From Fen-1245 sp963835535 (GTDB lineage: Bacteria; Gemmatimonadota; Gemmatimonadetes; Gemmatimonadales; JACORV01), in the NCBI GenBank assembly GCA_963835535.1, contig CAWIFL010000003.1:186001-250000 (forward strand): DNA of 64,000 nt. Reading direction: 5' to 3'. This document shows, in pieces, positions 1 through 8,459 of this stretch. Made by a program: the position numbers and the translations under genes. Positions within the stretch are counted from its first letter, which is position 1, and each line of letters opens with the position of its first letter. The notes under the pieces are model-generated. The model worked only from the letters and a program-made list of their open reading frames with translations, was not told where the DNA came from and searched no databases.

Positions 1-2
1 AG

Positions 3-236
3 ATGGAGCCGGCCGCGCCGGCGCCGTTCGAGCGGGTCGAAGTGATGGACCTGGAGCGGGCCATCGCACAGCTCCCCGATGGGTATCGGACGGTGCTGGT
101 GCTGCACGACGTCGAGGGCTTCACGCACGAGGAGATCGCGGAGCAGCTGGGCATCGCCGCCGGCACGACGAAGTCACAGCTCTTCTGGGCGCGGCGGGCG
201 GTGCGCGCGCAGCTCGCTCCGGTGAAAGGTGGATGA
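3..236 (+). CDS. RNA polymerase sigma factor, ECF type, C-terminal part (partial at left edge)
   Basis: The visible 77 residues are sigma region 4: a helix ending LPDGYRTVLVLHDVEG, then the helix-turn-helix around THEEIAEQLGIAAGTTKSQ, which reads the -35 element. Region 2 and the true start lie outside the window, so the first visible ATG is probably internal. The stop TGA (234-236) lies between the GTG at 229 and the ATG at 238 of the following membrane protein, so the two are translationally coupled. That neighbour looks like its anti-sigma factor, which would tether it at the membrane until a signal arrives. Family assignment is secure; the regulon is unknown. Confidence 0.9.
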   Translation: MEPAAPAPFERVEVMDLERAIAQLPDGYRTVLVLHDVEGFTHEEIAEQLGIAAGTTKSQLFWARRAVRAQLAPVKGG

Positions 237-237
237 C

Positions 238-805
238 ATGACCGGTTCCGACGATTTGACCCCGGGCGAGAAGCGGGCCTTCGAGGCGCTGCCCAAGGAG
301 CGCGCGGCGCGCGCCGAGCTGGAGGATCGCGTGGTGGCGGCGCTGCAGCGGCGCGGCCTGCTGGCGATCCCGCTGGGGACCGCGGCCGGCCGGCGGCGGC
401 ACGTCACACCCTGGCTGGTGGGCGCCGCCGCGGCGGCCCTCGCCTTGTTCGTGGGCGGGTTCGCGGCGGGCCAGTACTTCGGGGCGCGCAGCGGCGCGGC
501 GGCGGTCCTTTCCGGGGTGCAGGCATCCGGCGCCTCCGCGGCCCAGGTCGCGGCGCACGCCGAACGCGCCGGCACGATGTACGTGGCGGCGCTGGTCGCG
601 CTGAACCAGCTCACCGATTCGGCCGACGCGCCGACGCGTGCCAGGGCGAAGCAGGCGGCCCTCGACGGCGCTGGGTGCGGCGGCGGAGGAAGTGGCGCAC
701 CTGGCGCCGAACGACCCGCTCGCCGCCGCGGTGCTGCGGGGCATGAACGAACGGAGCAGAGAGCAGGGGCCGGCGCCGTCCTCCCGGTCCGTGGTGTGGT
801 TCTAA
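238..805 (+). CDS. anti-sigma-factor-like single-pass membrane protein, frameshifted
   Basis: The N-terminal ~55 residues are charged and cytoplasmic, followed by one membrane span (WLVGAAAAALALFVGGF) and an Ala-rich periplasmic part. No zinc-binding HxxxCxxC motif is present, so this is an anti-sigma candidate by position rather than by domain. The reading frame is good from 238 (or GTG 229) to about 665. After that the sensible protein continues one base over (ALGAAAEEVAHLAPNDPLAA...) and ends at the TAA at 803-805. The break is a one-base frameshift, either a real mutation or a sequencing error. The start overlaps the end of the sigma gene. Confidence 0.65.
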
Positions 806-822
806 CCTCGGGAGGAACGACC

Positions 823-1930
823 GTGAAACGTCTGGCGATGGTGGTAGGGATGCTGGCCCTCGGGGCCGTGTCGGCGGCGGCGCAACAGGACACCAGCCGC
901 GTGAGCATCCAGCGCCTCGTACAGCGCGAGCGCTCAGGAGGGCTGGCTGGGGATGGGGATCTCGTGCAGCCAATGCTCGCTCTACGACTGGAGCCGGGCG
1001 GCGAGGCGCGGCTTCACCGTGAGCTCGGGCGTCAGCCGCCGCTGGACGTTCCGCGAGCCCCCCGTCGTCTTCTCGGTGGAGGCGAACGGACCGGCCGACA
1101 AGGCGGGCCTCCGGACCGGCGACACGCTGGTGAGCATCGACGGATACCCGATCACCTCCGTGGAGGGGGGAGAGCGTTTCGCGAGCGTCAATCCTGGCCA
1201 GACGGTCCAGCTCCGCTACCGGCGGGACGGCCAGGAGAAGGATGCGCGGGTCACGGCTGGCGCCCGGCCGCGCTCGGCCGAGCTGGCGATGCAGGACAGC
1301 ATCCGGGCCCTGGCGCGCGCCCAGGCACGGCAGCAGGAGCAGATGCAGCGCGAGATGGAGCGCTCGCGCGCGGCGCAGCAGCGGGCGCTGGAGCAGTCGC
1401 AGGCGGCGCTGGAGCGGCAGCGCGAGTACATGGAGCGCGCGATGGAGCAGCTGCAGCAGGTCGAGGGGCGATTCTCCGATTCGACGCGGCAGGAGTCGGT
1501 CCAGCGGACAAAGGCGATGCTCGACAGCGCGGTGGCGCGGTGGCGCGTCGCCGAGTCGCTGTACGCGCAGGTGCCGCCCCCGGTGGCGCCCATGGCGCCG
1601 ATGACCCCAATGGCGCCCATGGCGCCCATGGCCCCCATGGCGCCGATGGCCCCCATGGCGCCAATGGCCCCGCTCGCGCCACTCACCTACGCCGAGCACC
1701 GCCGCTTCGGCGCGCTACGCTACTCCGGCCAGATCGGCGACGTCGTCATCGAGGCGCGCAGCCCCTATGCGGCGACCGCGACGGAAGTGTCAGACAGCGA
1801 AGTGGTGGTGACGTCGCGGGATCTCAGCGTGCGCATCGCCCTCCGGCCGCGTGCGGCGCCGGCGCCGCGCCCCGCCCGCACGCCCAAGGCCGCGCCTGCG
1901 CCGCAGCCCGCCCGGCCGCCGGAGAACTAG
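823..1930 (+). CDS. secreted PDZ-domain protein with Met-Ala-Pro repeats, frameshifted near 937
   Basis: A GGAGG ribosome site precedes GTG 823. The first frame gives a signal peptide (VKRLAMVVGMLALGAVSAAAQQ) ending near codon 40. Around 937 the frame moves by one base into EGWLGMGISCSQCS, then a PDZ domain with the carboxylate-loop region and ADKAGLRTGDTLVSIDG. A Gln/Arg-rich coiled-coil segment follows, then a Pro-Met-Ala tract at 1588-1680 and a Pro/Ala-rich tail. It is probably periplasmic or surface-attached and belongs with the upstream sigma/anti-sigma pair. Its TAG (1928-1930) interlocks with the stop of the opposite gene in a shared CTAG. Confidence 0.75.
1588..1680 (+). repeat. 9-bp tandem repeat coding Met-Ala-Pro
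   Basis: About ten imperfect copies of ATGGCGCCC-type units encode repeated Met-Ala-Pro within the PDZ protein. The third positions vary (gcg, gcc, cca), so the tract has drifted since it expanded. A Pro-rich extended spacer between the PDZ/coiled-coil part and the C-terminal domain is the likely result. Confidence 0.85.
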
Positions 1931-2469
1931 CCCGCGCGGACCAGCTCGGCCAGGCGCAGCACCGTGTTCCAGTTGCGCGCGGTGCCGCGCGTGCCGAGAT
2001 GCTTCTCGATCAGGGCGTTGGTGAGCTTCGAGCGGCCCTGGCCGTCCGGGTAGACGATGTAGGCTTGCTTCCCCGCGGCGCGCACGACTTCGCGCCCCAC
2101 GATGGCGGCCTGCAGCGCCTTCACCGCCCCGCTGCCGGGCGCCTCCTTGAGGAACACCACCACCAGGTGCGCGGGATCGCGCCTTGCCTCGGCGTGGAAC
2201 GGGTTCTCCGCGACGACGTCCTCCCACTCGGCCGCGCTGCGGACGAAGAAGTCCGCCTCCAGGGCGAGGCGCTTCTTCGCCTCCGCCTCCAGCAGCCGCT
2301 CGAGCGCGCCCGCCTTCCCGTTCGTCCTGAAGACGAGGTTGCCGCTCTGGAGCACGGACTGAACGTCGGAGAAGCCGAGCCCGGCGACCAGGTCCCGCAG
2401 GTCGGCCATCGCCACCGGGTTGTGGCCGGCGACGTTGACGGCGCGGAGCAGGGCGATCTGGAAGCTCAC
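1927..2469 (-). CDS. DUF1697 family protein
   Basis: This 180-residue protein matches the DUF1697 family throughout: the opening IALLRAVNVAGHNPVAMADLR, the SVLQSGNLVF motif and the closing GTARNWNTVLRL. The family is widespread and its function is not established. GTG 2469 is chosen because it gives a 4-base GTGA overlap with the upstream DinB gene, which indicates coupled translation, and because the family normally begins just before this sequence. Its stop codon shares CTAG with the convergent PDZ gene. Confidence 0.88.
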   Translation of the reverse strand: MSFQIALLRAVNVAGHNPVAMADLRDLVAGLGFSDVQSVLQSGNLVFRTNGKAGALERLLEAEAKKRLALEADFFVRSAAEWEDVVAENPFHAEARRDPAHLVVVFLKEAPGSGAVKALQAAIVGREVVRAAGKQAYIVYPDGQGRSKLTNALIEKHLGTRGTARNWNTVLRLAELVRAG

Positions 2470-2957
2470 CAGCTCCGCTCGTCGGCGGTCGGGCCGTAGA
2501 TGGGCGGGATCGGCACGTCCAGCAGCCGCAGGTAGACGGTGAGCTGGCCGCGATGGTGCACCAGGTGACTGATGTGCTGCCGCACGACCACGCCGCGCGG
2601 CGCGCTGAACAGCACCTTGTCCCCGTGCTTGAGCGACCAGGTCGCGCCGAAGTCGGCGTCCCTGGCCGCCTTCAGGGCATCGCGCGATTCCTGGACGCCC
2701 CGGTCGAAGATCGCCAGCAGCTTGTCGGTCGTTTCGAACGAATAGCGGGGAGCCGCGGCCAGGTTGAGGTTCTTCTCCCGCAGCGTGTTCCCGATCCAGC
2801 CGGGCATCCACGATACCAGCTGGGCGAGGTGGCCCAGCGCGAACGACTTGGGATGCGGCTTCCAGGTGCCCTTGTCGCTCGGCACGCGCTCCAGCAGGCG
2901 GCGCGTCGAGGCCATTTCCTGCTCGAATTCGGGCAGGAGCGTCTCAGCGATGCTCAT
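2466..2957 (-). CDS. DinB family protein
   Basis: A 163-residue four-helix DinB/YfiT-like protein. The conserved HISHLVHHRGQLTVYLRLLDVP carries the metal-binding histidines, and an N-terminal helix holds ALGHLAQLVSW with another candidate ligand. Relatives are metal-dependent thiol S-transferases or stress proteins; the substrate cannot be told. ATG 2957 starts the well-conserved MSIAETLLPEFEQEM. It overlaps the DUF1697 gene by 4 bases and the two probably form a bicistronic unit. Confidence 0.88.
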   Translation of the reverse strand: MSIAETLLPEFEQEMASTRRLLERVPSDKGTWKPHPKSFALGHLAQLVSWMPGWIGNTLREKNLNLAAAPRYSFETTDKLLAIFDRGVQESRDALKAARDADFGATWSLKHGDKVLFSAPRGVVVRQHISHLVHHRGQLTVYLRLLDVPIPPIYGPTADERSW

Positions 2958-3037
2958 GCGGCCAACTCCGATATGTCCGGGTGCCGGGAACTCTAACGCC
3001 GACGGGCCGGCCGCACCAAGACCCCCCGGCCCCCGCC

Positions 3038-3610
3038 TCAGGTCCCGGCGCGGCCCCCGCGACAGCGTCCACTGACGACGATCCGCTCGATCCGGGCGGA
3101 GCCGGGCATCGCGGCGCGGGGACTCCCCCGGCCGCCCCAGGTGCGGGAGAACCGCGCGGCCGAGCTGTCGTCCACCTGGAAGGAGATCCCCTCCTTGGAC
3201 AGGCGCACGAGGGGGACGCCTTCCGGGAAGGTGAAGGTCGTCCGCTCGCCCGCGGCCAGGACGTCGGCGAACGAGGAGCCGACACGCAGGCCGTTCGCGG
3301 TCACGAAGGCGGGGCTGGTGGTGCTGATGCGCCAGACGCGGGTCCGATCCACGAACGACGCCTCGACGAACAGCCACTGGCCCGGACCGAAGCTCACGAT
3401 CTTGCCCGGCCACCGGATCCCGTTGCCCACGCCGAAGAGCATGGTGTCCTGGGCGGCCGGGTAGAGGACATTCACGCTGTCGAGCGGCTGGCAGACGCGG
3501 ACGCCGCCGATCGCGCCGGCGGCCAAGGTGGAGTCGGGCACGCTCACCTGGGCACGGGCGGCACCGCTCAACGCTGCGGCGAACGAGGTGACGAGAACGA
3601 CGCGACGCAT
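3038..3610 (-). CDS. secreted protein of unknown function
   Basis: I do not recognise a family. The 190-residue product starts with a signal peptide (MRRVVLVTSFAAALSGAARAQ). The mature part is beta-rich, with one segment running from ILYPAAQDTMLFGVGNGIRWP-like sequence through WLFVEASFVDRTRVWRIS, and ends in a basic Gly/Arg-rich tail. It ends 9 bases after tnaA's stop in the same direction, so the two could be co-transcribed, but nothing in the sequence links them functionally. Confidence 0.6.
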   Translation of the reverse strand: MRRVVLVTSFAAALSGAARAQVSVPDSTLAAGAIGGVRVCQPLDSVNVLYPAAQDTMLFGVGNGIRWPGKIVSFGPGQWLFVEASFVDRTRVWRISTTSPAFVTANGLRVGSSFADVLAAGERTTFTFPEGVPLVRLSKEGISFQVDDSSAARFSRTWGGRGSPRAAMPGSARIERIVVSGRCRGGRAGT

Positions 3611-3619
3611 CGCGGAGCG

Positions 3620-4987
3620 CTACCTCCCGATCGGCTCCAGGCGCGCGGTGAAGTGCGGGAGGACGGGGGCGCGCGAGACGATCCGGAGCCCGCGGATGGT
3701 GTCGCGGCAGGCGAGGATCTTCGCGCAGACGTCTACCACGTAGTCGAGGTGCGCGTCGGTGTACACCCGGCGGGGCACCGCGAGGCGCACCAGCTCCAGC
3801 TCCGGCCAGGTCCACTGCCCCGTCGCCTCGTCCGGCGTGCCGAACATCAGGCCGCCGATCTCCACGCCGCGGATCCCGCCCTCGAGATAGAGCGCGCAGG
3901 TGAGCGCCTGGGCCGGGAACGCGGACTGCGGGACGTGGGGGAGGAAGCGGCGCGCGTCGAGGAACACCGCGTGGCCGCCGATGGGCAGCACGATCGGGAC
4001 GCCCGCGGCGACCAGGCGCTCGCCGAAGCGCCGCACCTGCCCGACCCGGTGCGCCAGGTAGCGCTCCTCCAGCACCTCCTCCAGGCCGATCGCGATCGCC
4101 GCGAGGTCGCGGCCGGCGAGCCCGCCGTAGGTCGTGAACCCCTCGATCAGGATCAGCATGTTGGAGAGCCGGGTCGCCAGCGCGTCGTCGTTGGTCGCGA
4201 TGAAGCCGCCGATGTTGACGAGCCCGTCCTTCTTGGCGGACATCGTGCAGCCGTCGCCCAGCGTGAAGAAGGCGCGCGCGATCTCCTCGACGGACATCGC
4301 CGCGCACCCGCTCTCGCGGATCTTGCAGAAGTAGGCGTTCTCGGCGAAGCGGCAGGCGTCGAAGAAGAGCGGGATGCCGTGGCGCCGGCACCACTCCGAG
4401 GTCGCGCGGGCGTTGGCGAGCGAGACCGGCTGCCCGCCCCCCGAGTTGTTGGTGATCGTCAGCATCACCAGCGGGACGCGCTCCTTCCCGACCTCCGCCA
4501 GCACGCGGTCGAGCTTGGCGAGGTCCATGTTCCCCTTGAACGGGTGCTCGCGAATCGGGTCGTAGGCCTCGTCGATCACGCAGTCCACGGCCACGCCGAG
4601 GTTGTGCTCGACGTTGGCGCGGGTGGTGTCGAAGTGGATGTTGTTCGGCACCCGGTCACCGGGCTTGAGGACCGTGGTGAAGAGGAGGTTCTCCGCCACC
4701 CGCCCCTGGTGGGTCGGGATGATGTGGCGGTAGGTCGTGATGCGCCGGACGACGCGCTCGAGGTCGAAGTAGTTCCGGCTCCCCGCGTACGCCTCGTCGC
4801 CGAGCATCATCCCCGACCACTGGCGGTCGGACATCGCCGAGGTGCCCGAGTCGGTGAGCAGATCGATCGTGACCAGGGAGGCCGGCACGTTGAAGAGGTT
4901 GTAGCCGGCGTCGGCCAGGGCCGTCGCGCGCTGCTCGCGCGTGGTGACCGGGATGGGCTCGACGACCTTGATCTTGTACGGTTCCAT
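3620..4987 (-). CDS. tnaA: tryptophanase
   Basis: This 455-residue beta-eliminating lyase cleaves L-tryptophan to indole, pyruvate and ammonia. Family hallmarks are DLLTDSGTSAMSDRQW, GDEAYAGSRNYF, PTHQGRVAEN and the PLP-binding SAKKD (Lys253). Tryptophanase is favoured over tyrosine phenol-lyase for two reasons. Residue 120 is Asp in HFDTTR, where phenol-lyase has Thr. The C-terminal motif is GIRGVEIG, where phenol-lyase has RSMERG. No TnaC-like leader peptide or tnaB permease is adjacent. The lipase-like gene ends 4 bases upstream, so they may be co-transcribed. The enzyme choice rests on those residues. Confidence 0.87.
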   Translation of the reverse strand: MEPYKIKVVEPIPVTTREQRATALADAGYNLFNVPASLVTIDLLTDSGTSAMSDRQWSGMMLGDEAYAGSRNYFDLERVVRRITTYRHIIPTHQGRVAENLLFTTVLKPGDRVPNNIHFDTTRANVEHNLGVAVDCVIDEAYDPIREHPFKGNMDLAKLDRVLAEVGKERVPLVMLTITNNSGGGQPVSLANARATSEWCRRHGIPLFFDACRFAENAYFCKIRESGCAAMSVEEIARAFFTLGDGCTMSAKKDGLVNIGGFIATNDDALATRLSNMLILIEGFTTYGGLAGRDLAAIAIGLEEVLEERYLAHRVGQVRRFGERLVAAGVPIVLPIGGHAVFLDARRFLPHVPQSAFPAQALTCALYLEGGIRGVEIGGLMFGTPDEATGQWTWPELELVRLAVPRRVYTDAHLDYVVDVCAKILACRDTIRGLRIVSRAPVLPHFTARLEPIGR

Positions 4988-4991
4988 GGGG

Positions 4992-5831
4992 TCACGCCGC
5001 CAGGACGTGGTCGAGCCACCGTTCGACGTCGCGGTAGACCCGCGCGCGCTGCGGCTCGTTGAAGATCTCGTGGAAGAACGACTCGTAGACCGTCACCGAC
5101 ACGTCGCCCTTGAGGCCGCGCGCGAACGCTTCGGACGCTGCGCGCGAGACGATACGGTCGTCCCCCGCCAGGAGGACCAGCAGCGGCACGGCGATCCTGT
5201 CCCCCTCGGCCACGACCGCGCGCTGCGCCGCGAGGATCTCGTGGTAGGCCCGCGGGGTCATCACCCGATGGTAGAGGTGATCGCTCTTCGCCGCCTGCCC
5301 CACCGCCGGGTCGGTCGAGAGGTGCCCCACGTCGAGCCCCGTCGCCACCGGCAGCGCGGGGAGCAGATCGAGCAGGGCCCGCGCCACGGCGCGCTTCCAG
5401 AGCGGGACCGCCATCGTGACGGCGAGGAAGGGGCTGGAGACGATCGCGCCGGTCACGCCCTCCGGGGCGGTCTCGAGATAGCGGAGCACGACCGTTCCGC
5501 CGAAGGAGTGGCCGAGCAGGAGCTGCGGCGCGCTCTCCTCGCCGCCCACCAGCTTCCGCAGGGCCGCGACGTCGGAGACGAACTGCGCGAACCGCGAGAC
5601 GTGTCCGCGCCTGCCGGGCGAGCGCCCGTGCCCGCGCTGGTCCAGCGCCCAGACGCTGATCCCCCGCTCCGCGAACCAGGCCGCGACCTCGGCGTACCGG
5701 CCGCTGTGGTCGCCGAAGCCGTGGAGCAGGATCAGCGCGCCCCGCGCCCGACCCGCGGCCGGCGCGCGCCGCAGGGCCAGCCGCGCGCCGTCGGCGGCGG
5801 TCCAGAAGGCGACGTCGGCGAAGAGCGCCAC
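4992..5831 (-). CDS. alpha/beta hydrolase, monoacylglycerol lipase / lysophospholipase type
   Basis: A 279-residue alpha/beta hydrolase. The oxyanion region is LLHGFGDHSGRY, the nucleophile elbow is LGHSFGG (catalytic Ser), the acid is likely the Asp in LAGDDRIV, and the histidine lies in ESFFHEIFNE. The HGFG and WALDQRGHGRSPGRRGH signatures match the serine aminopeptidase S33/lysophospholipase group, which splits ester bonds of lipids. GTG 5831 is chosen; an alternative TTG at 5837 would overlap cinA's stop. Confidence 0.85.
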   Translation of the reverse strand: MALFADVAFWTAADGARLALRRAPAAGRARGALILLHGFGDHSGRYAEVAAWFAERGISVWALDQRGHGRSPGRRGHVSRFAQFVSDVAALRKLVGGEESAPQLLLGHSFGGTVVLRYLETAPEGVTGAIVSSPFLAVTMAVPLWKRAVARALLDLLPALPVATGLDVGHLSTDPAVGQAAKSDHLYHRVMTPRAYHEILAAQRAVVAEGDRIAVPLLVLLAGDDRIVSRAASEAFARGLKGDVSVTVYESFFHEIFNEPQRARVYRDVERWLDHVLAA

Positions 5832-5833
5832 GC

Positions 5834-7126
5834 TCAACCTTCCCCGGCGAGGACGCGGCGCAGCGCGTCGAGCGCCGCCTGCGCCGCGCGCCGGCGCACC
5901 AGGTCCCGCTCGCCCGGGAACACATAGTGGAAGGCGCGCACCTTCCCCTGCCAGAGCGCCGCGATCCACACCGTGCCCACGGGCTTCTCCTCCGTGCCGC
6001 CGTCGGGTCCCGCGATCCCCGTGACCGCCACGGCCGCCTCGGTGCCGAGGGTGCGCGCGATCCCCGATGCCATCTCGCGCGCCACCTGTTCGCTCACGGC
6101 GCCGTGCGCAGCCAGCGTGTCGGCCGACACGCCGAGCAGGTCGAGCTTCACCGCGTTGGAGTAGGCCACGACCCCGCCGACGAAGACGCGCGAGCTCCCG
6201 GGCACGGCGGTGAGCCGCTCGCCGAGGAGGCCGCCCGTGCACGACTCGGCCACGGCGAGGCGGCTCTGCCGGCGCTCGAGCTCGGCCAGCATCAGCGCCG
6301 CGAGGTCGGCGTCCCCCTCGCCGTAGCAGTGCGCGCCCACGAGCGGCCGCACGGCGGCCGCCGCCTTGGCGAGCGCGGCATCCGCGGCGGCCGCCGGCAG
6401 GTTCCAGGCCGTGAGGCGGAGGTCGGTCCCCTCCGGCGACGGGAGCCAGGCCATCGTCACGTGGGGCCCGACGAGCCGGGCGCTGTCGCCCACGCGATCC
6501 GCGAGCGCGGACTCCGAGATGCCGGTGGTCCTGAGGGTGCGCGAGCGGATGACCTCGGGGCCGGCGTCGGCGCCCCCGTGCGTCCGTGCGTCCGTGCGTC
6601 CGTGCGCCCGTTCGACCAGGCGCGGAATGACCTCGGCTTCCAGGAGGCCGCGCATCTCGACCGGCACGCCGGGCAGCAGCACGGCCAGGCGCCCGTGCTC
6701 GCCCTCGAGCCAGAGGCCCGGCGCGGTCCCCCAGCGGTTCGGCAGGATCGTCGCACCCTCGGGCACGTCGGCCTGACGCGCGTTCGACTCCGGCATCGGT
6801 CCGCGCCCGAGCTTCGCGAAGCGCGCCTCCAGCGCCTGGAGGATCGCGGGGTCGCGCGCCAGCCGGCGGCCGAACAGCGCGGCGATGGCATCGCGCGTGA
6901 GATCGTCGGCGGTGGGCCCGAGCCCGCCGGTCACGATGACCGTCCCCGTCCGCTCCAACGCCGCCTGCGCCGCCTCGCGCACCGCCGTGGCGTCGTCGCC
7001 GACCGTGGCGCGCCGGGTGATCCTCACGCCGGCGTCCGCGAGCAGGCGCCCCGCCTGCGCGGCGTTGGTGTCCACGGTGTAGCCGAGCAGCAGCTCGGTG
7101 CCGACCGTGAGCAGCTCGCAATCCAT
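5834..7126 (-). CDS. cinA: CinA family protein (MoCo-binding-like domain plus nicotinamide-nucleotide amidohydrolase)
   Basis: The 430-residue protein has both CinA domains. An N-terminal molybdopterin-binding-like domain carries TVGTELLLGYTVDTNA and TGGLGPTADDLTRDA. The C-terminal PncC amidohydrolase domain carries AESCTGGLLGERLT and VTGIAGPDGGTEEKPVGTVWI. The family recycles NMN and detoxifies nucleotide by-products. An octamer array (6578-6609) inserts an Arg-Thr-His-Gly-rich segment at about residues 173-183, in the linker just before EVIRSRTLRTTGIS. The gene sits two bases after pgsA and three before the lipase gene in a long same-strand cluster. Confidence 0.93.
   Translation of the reverse strand: MDCELLTVGTELLLGYTVDTNAAQAGRLLADAGVRITRRATVGDDATAVREAAQAALERTGTVIVTGGLGPTADDLTRDAIAALFGRRLARDPAILQALEARFAKLGRGPMPESNARQADVPEGATILPNRWGTAPGLWLEGEHGRLAVLLPGVPVEMRGLLEAEVIPRLVERAHGRTDARTHGGADAGPEVIRSRTLRTTGISESALADRVGDSARLVGPHVTMAWLPSPEGTDLRLTAWNLPAAAADAALAKAAAAVRPLVGAHCYGEGDADLAALMLAELERRQSRLAVAESCTGGLLGERLTAVPGSSRVFVGGVVAYSNAVKLDLLGVSADTLAAHGAVSEQVAREMASGIARTLGTEAAVAVTGIAGPDGGTEEKPVGTVWIAALWQGKVRAFHYVFPGERDLVRRRAAQAALDALRRVLAGEG
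6578..6609 (+). repeat. octamer tandem array GTGCGTCC x4 inside cinA
   Basis: Four head-to-tail octamers: 6578-6585, 6586-6593 and 6594-6601 are GTGCGTCC; 6602-6609 is GTGCGCCC. The reverse complement, GGACGCAC, recurs in a second four-copy array at 22753-22784. Here the array is coding and in frame with cinA. Confidence 0.92.
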
Positions 7127-7127
7127 G

Positions 7128-7763
7128 TCAGCGGGGGGCGGCCCGGAGCAGCGCGCGGTATCTGTACAGGTAGACGGCGAAGGAGTAGACGGTGAGGAAC
7201 AGCGCGAGCGCGAGCGTCACGGCGACGACGCCCCCGTGGAACTCGTCCCAGGCGTCACGCATCCGCCCCGTGATGCCCGTCTTGACGAGGAAATCCCTCC
7301 ACGCGAACCAGGCCATCGTCGCGGCGATGAAGAAGTCCTGGAAGAAGACCTTGAGCTTGCCCTCCCGGCCGGCCGGGATCACGACGCCGTGCCGCTGCGC
7401 CTGCCAGCGGAACAGGGTCATCAGCAGCTCGCGGCCCACCAGCATCACGGCCACCCAGAGTGGCAAGCTCCCCCACCAGGGGATGCCGTACAGCACGGTG
7501 GGGTGCCGCGTGAGCCAGTAGATCGGCACCAGGGTCGCGACGAGGAGCAGCTTGTCGGCCGCGGGGTCGAGCAGCTTCCCGAGATCGGTGATCTGCTTGC
7601 GGCTGCGGGCGAGATAGCCGTCGAGGACGTCGCTCAACGCGGCCGCGACGAAGATCACGAACGCGATGACCTTGGGCCAATAGCCTTCGATGAACGGCAG
7701 GAGCGCGATGACGGGCGCGAGACCGATGCGCGCCAGGGTGAGGATGTTGGGCAGGTTCCACAT
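7128..7763 (-). CDS. pgsA: CDP-diacylglycerol--glycerol-3-phosphate 3-phosphatidyltransferase
   Basis: A 211-residue integral membrane enzyme that makes phosphatidylglycerol-phosphate from CDP-diacylglycerol and glycerol-3-phosphate. The CDP-alcohol phosphatidyltransferase signature is complete: SDVLDGYLARSRKQITDLG followed by KLLDPAADK supplies the DxxDG..AR..G..D..D pattern. It begins NLPNILTLARIGLAPV as is usual for PgsA. About five membrane helices are visible. It is packed between mglA and cinA. Other CDP-alcohol transferases are possible, but the N-terminus favours PgsA. Confidence 0.88.
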   Translation of the reverse strand: MWNLPNILTLARIGLAPVIALLPFIEGYWPKVIAFVIFVAAALSDVLDGYLARSRKQITDLGKLLDPAADKLLLVATLVPIYWLTRHPTVLYGIPWWGSLPLWVAVMLVGRELLMTLFRWQAQRHGVVIPAGREGKLKVFFQDFFIAATMAWFAWRDFLVKTGITGRMRDAWDEFHGGVVAVTLALALFLTVYSFAVYLYRYRALLRAAPR

Positions 7764-7769
7764 GCCCGG

Positions 7770-8447
7770 TCACCCCAGCGACTTCAGAACCAGCTTGCTG
7801 ACGGCCTTGAGCGTCTCGAAGACCCCTTCGCCGGTGATGGCGACCGCCTCGTAGGCGGGCGCGCGCTCGATCCACTCGCCGGTGGGCAGCTGCTGGGCCA
7901 GGAACTCGCCCTGGAAGACGGGATCGGGCGTGACCTTCTGCCGCTCGGCCGCGGTGACCGGCCAGCCGGGGTTCAGCGACGCCTGCAGATCCTTGATCGG
8001 CGAGGCGTTGGGGAGATCGCGCTTGTTGAACTGGACGACGAACGGGAGCCTGGTGAGGTCGTACCCGTACTCCGCCATGTTGTCGTACAGGTTCTGCATC
8101 GACTCGATGTTGGCCTCCATCCGCTCGACCTGGCTGTCGGCGACGAAGACGATGCCGTCCACGCCCTTGAGGATGAGCTTGCGGCTGGCGTTGTAGTACA
8201 CCTGGCCCGGGACCGTGTAGAGGTGGAATCGGGTCTTGAAGCCGCGGATGGTCCCGAGGTCCACCGGGAGGAAGTCGAAGAACAGCGTGCGCTCCGTCTC
8301 GGTGGCGAGCGAGATGAGCTTGCCCCGCGTGTTGGGCTGCACCTTGCCGTACACGTGCTCGAGGTTGGTCGTCTTGCCGCCCAACCCCGGGCCGTAGTAG
8401 ACGAGTTTGCAGTTGATCTCGCGCGAGGCGTAGTTGATCATCGACAT
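7770..8447 (-). CDS. mglA: MglA-like small Ras-family GTPase
   Basis: The 225-residue protein keeps the MglA G-motifs: P-loop YYGPGLGGKTTN (19-28), a switch II with TVPGQVYYNASR in place of the Ras DxxGQ, and NKRDLP for guanine specificity. In Myxococcus and Thermus MglA sets cell polarity and drives gliding or pilus switching, with MglB as its GTPase activator. An MglB-type roadblock gene lies directly upstream on the same strand (12-base gap), so a functional pair is likely. Whether the cell is motile is not shown by this window. Confidence 0.93.
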   Translation of the reverse strand: MSMINYASREINCKLVYYGPGLGGKTTNLEHVYGKVQPNTRGKLISLATETERTLFFDFLPVDLGTIRGFKTRFHLYTVPGQVYYNASRKLILKGVDGIVFVADSQVERMEANIESMQNLYDNMAEYGYDLTRLPFVVQFNKRDLPNASPIKDLQASLNPGWPVTAAERQKVTPDPVFQGEFLAQQLPTGEWIERAPAYEAVAITGEGVFETLKAVSKLVLKSLG

Positions 8448-8459
8448 TGCGCGAGCTCC

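Noticed and set aside
229..2499. A 756-codon open frame on the plus strand covering the anti-sigma and PDZ genes
   Set aside because: After the first ~150 codons it reads low-complexity Ala/Gly/Arg and antisense of DUF1697. High GC and two frameshifts make it look long.
3620..4987. Tyrosine phenol-lyase as the identity of the tnaA gene
   Set aside because: Key positions match tryptophanase: Asp in HFDTTR and the GIRGVEIG motif.
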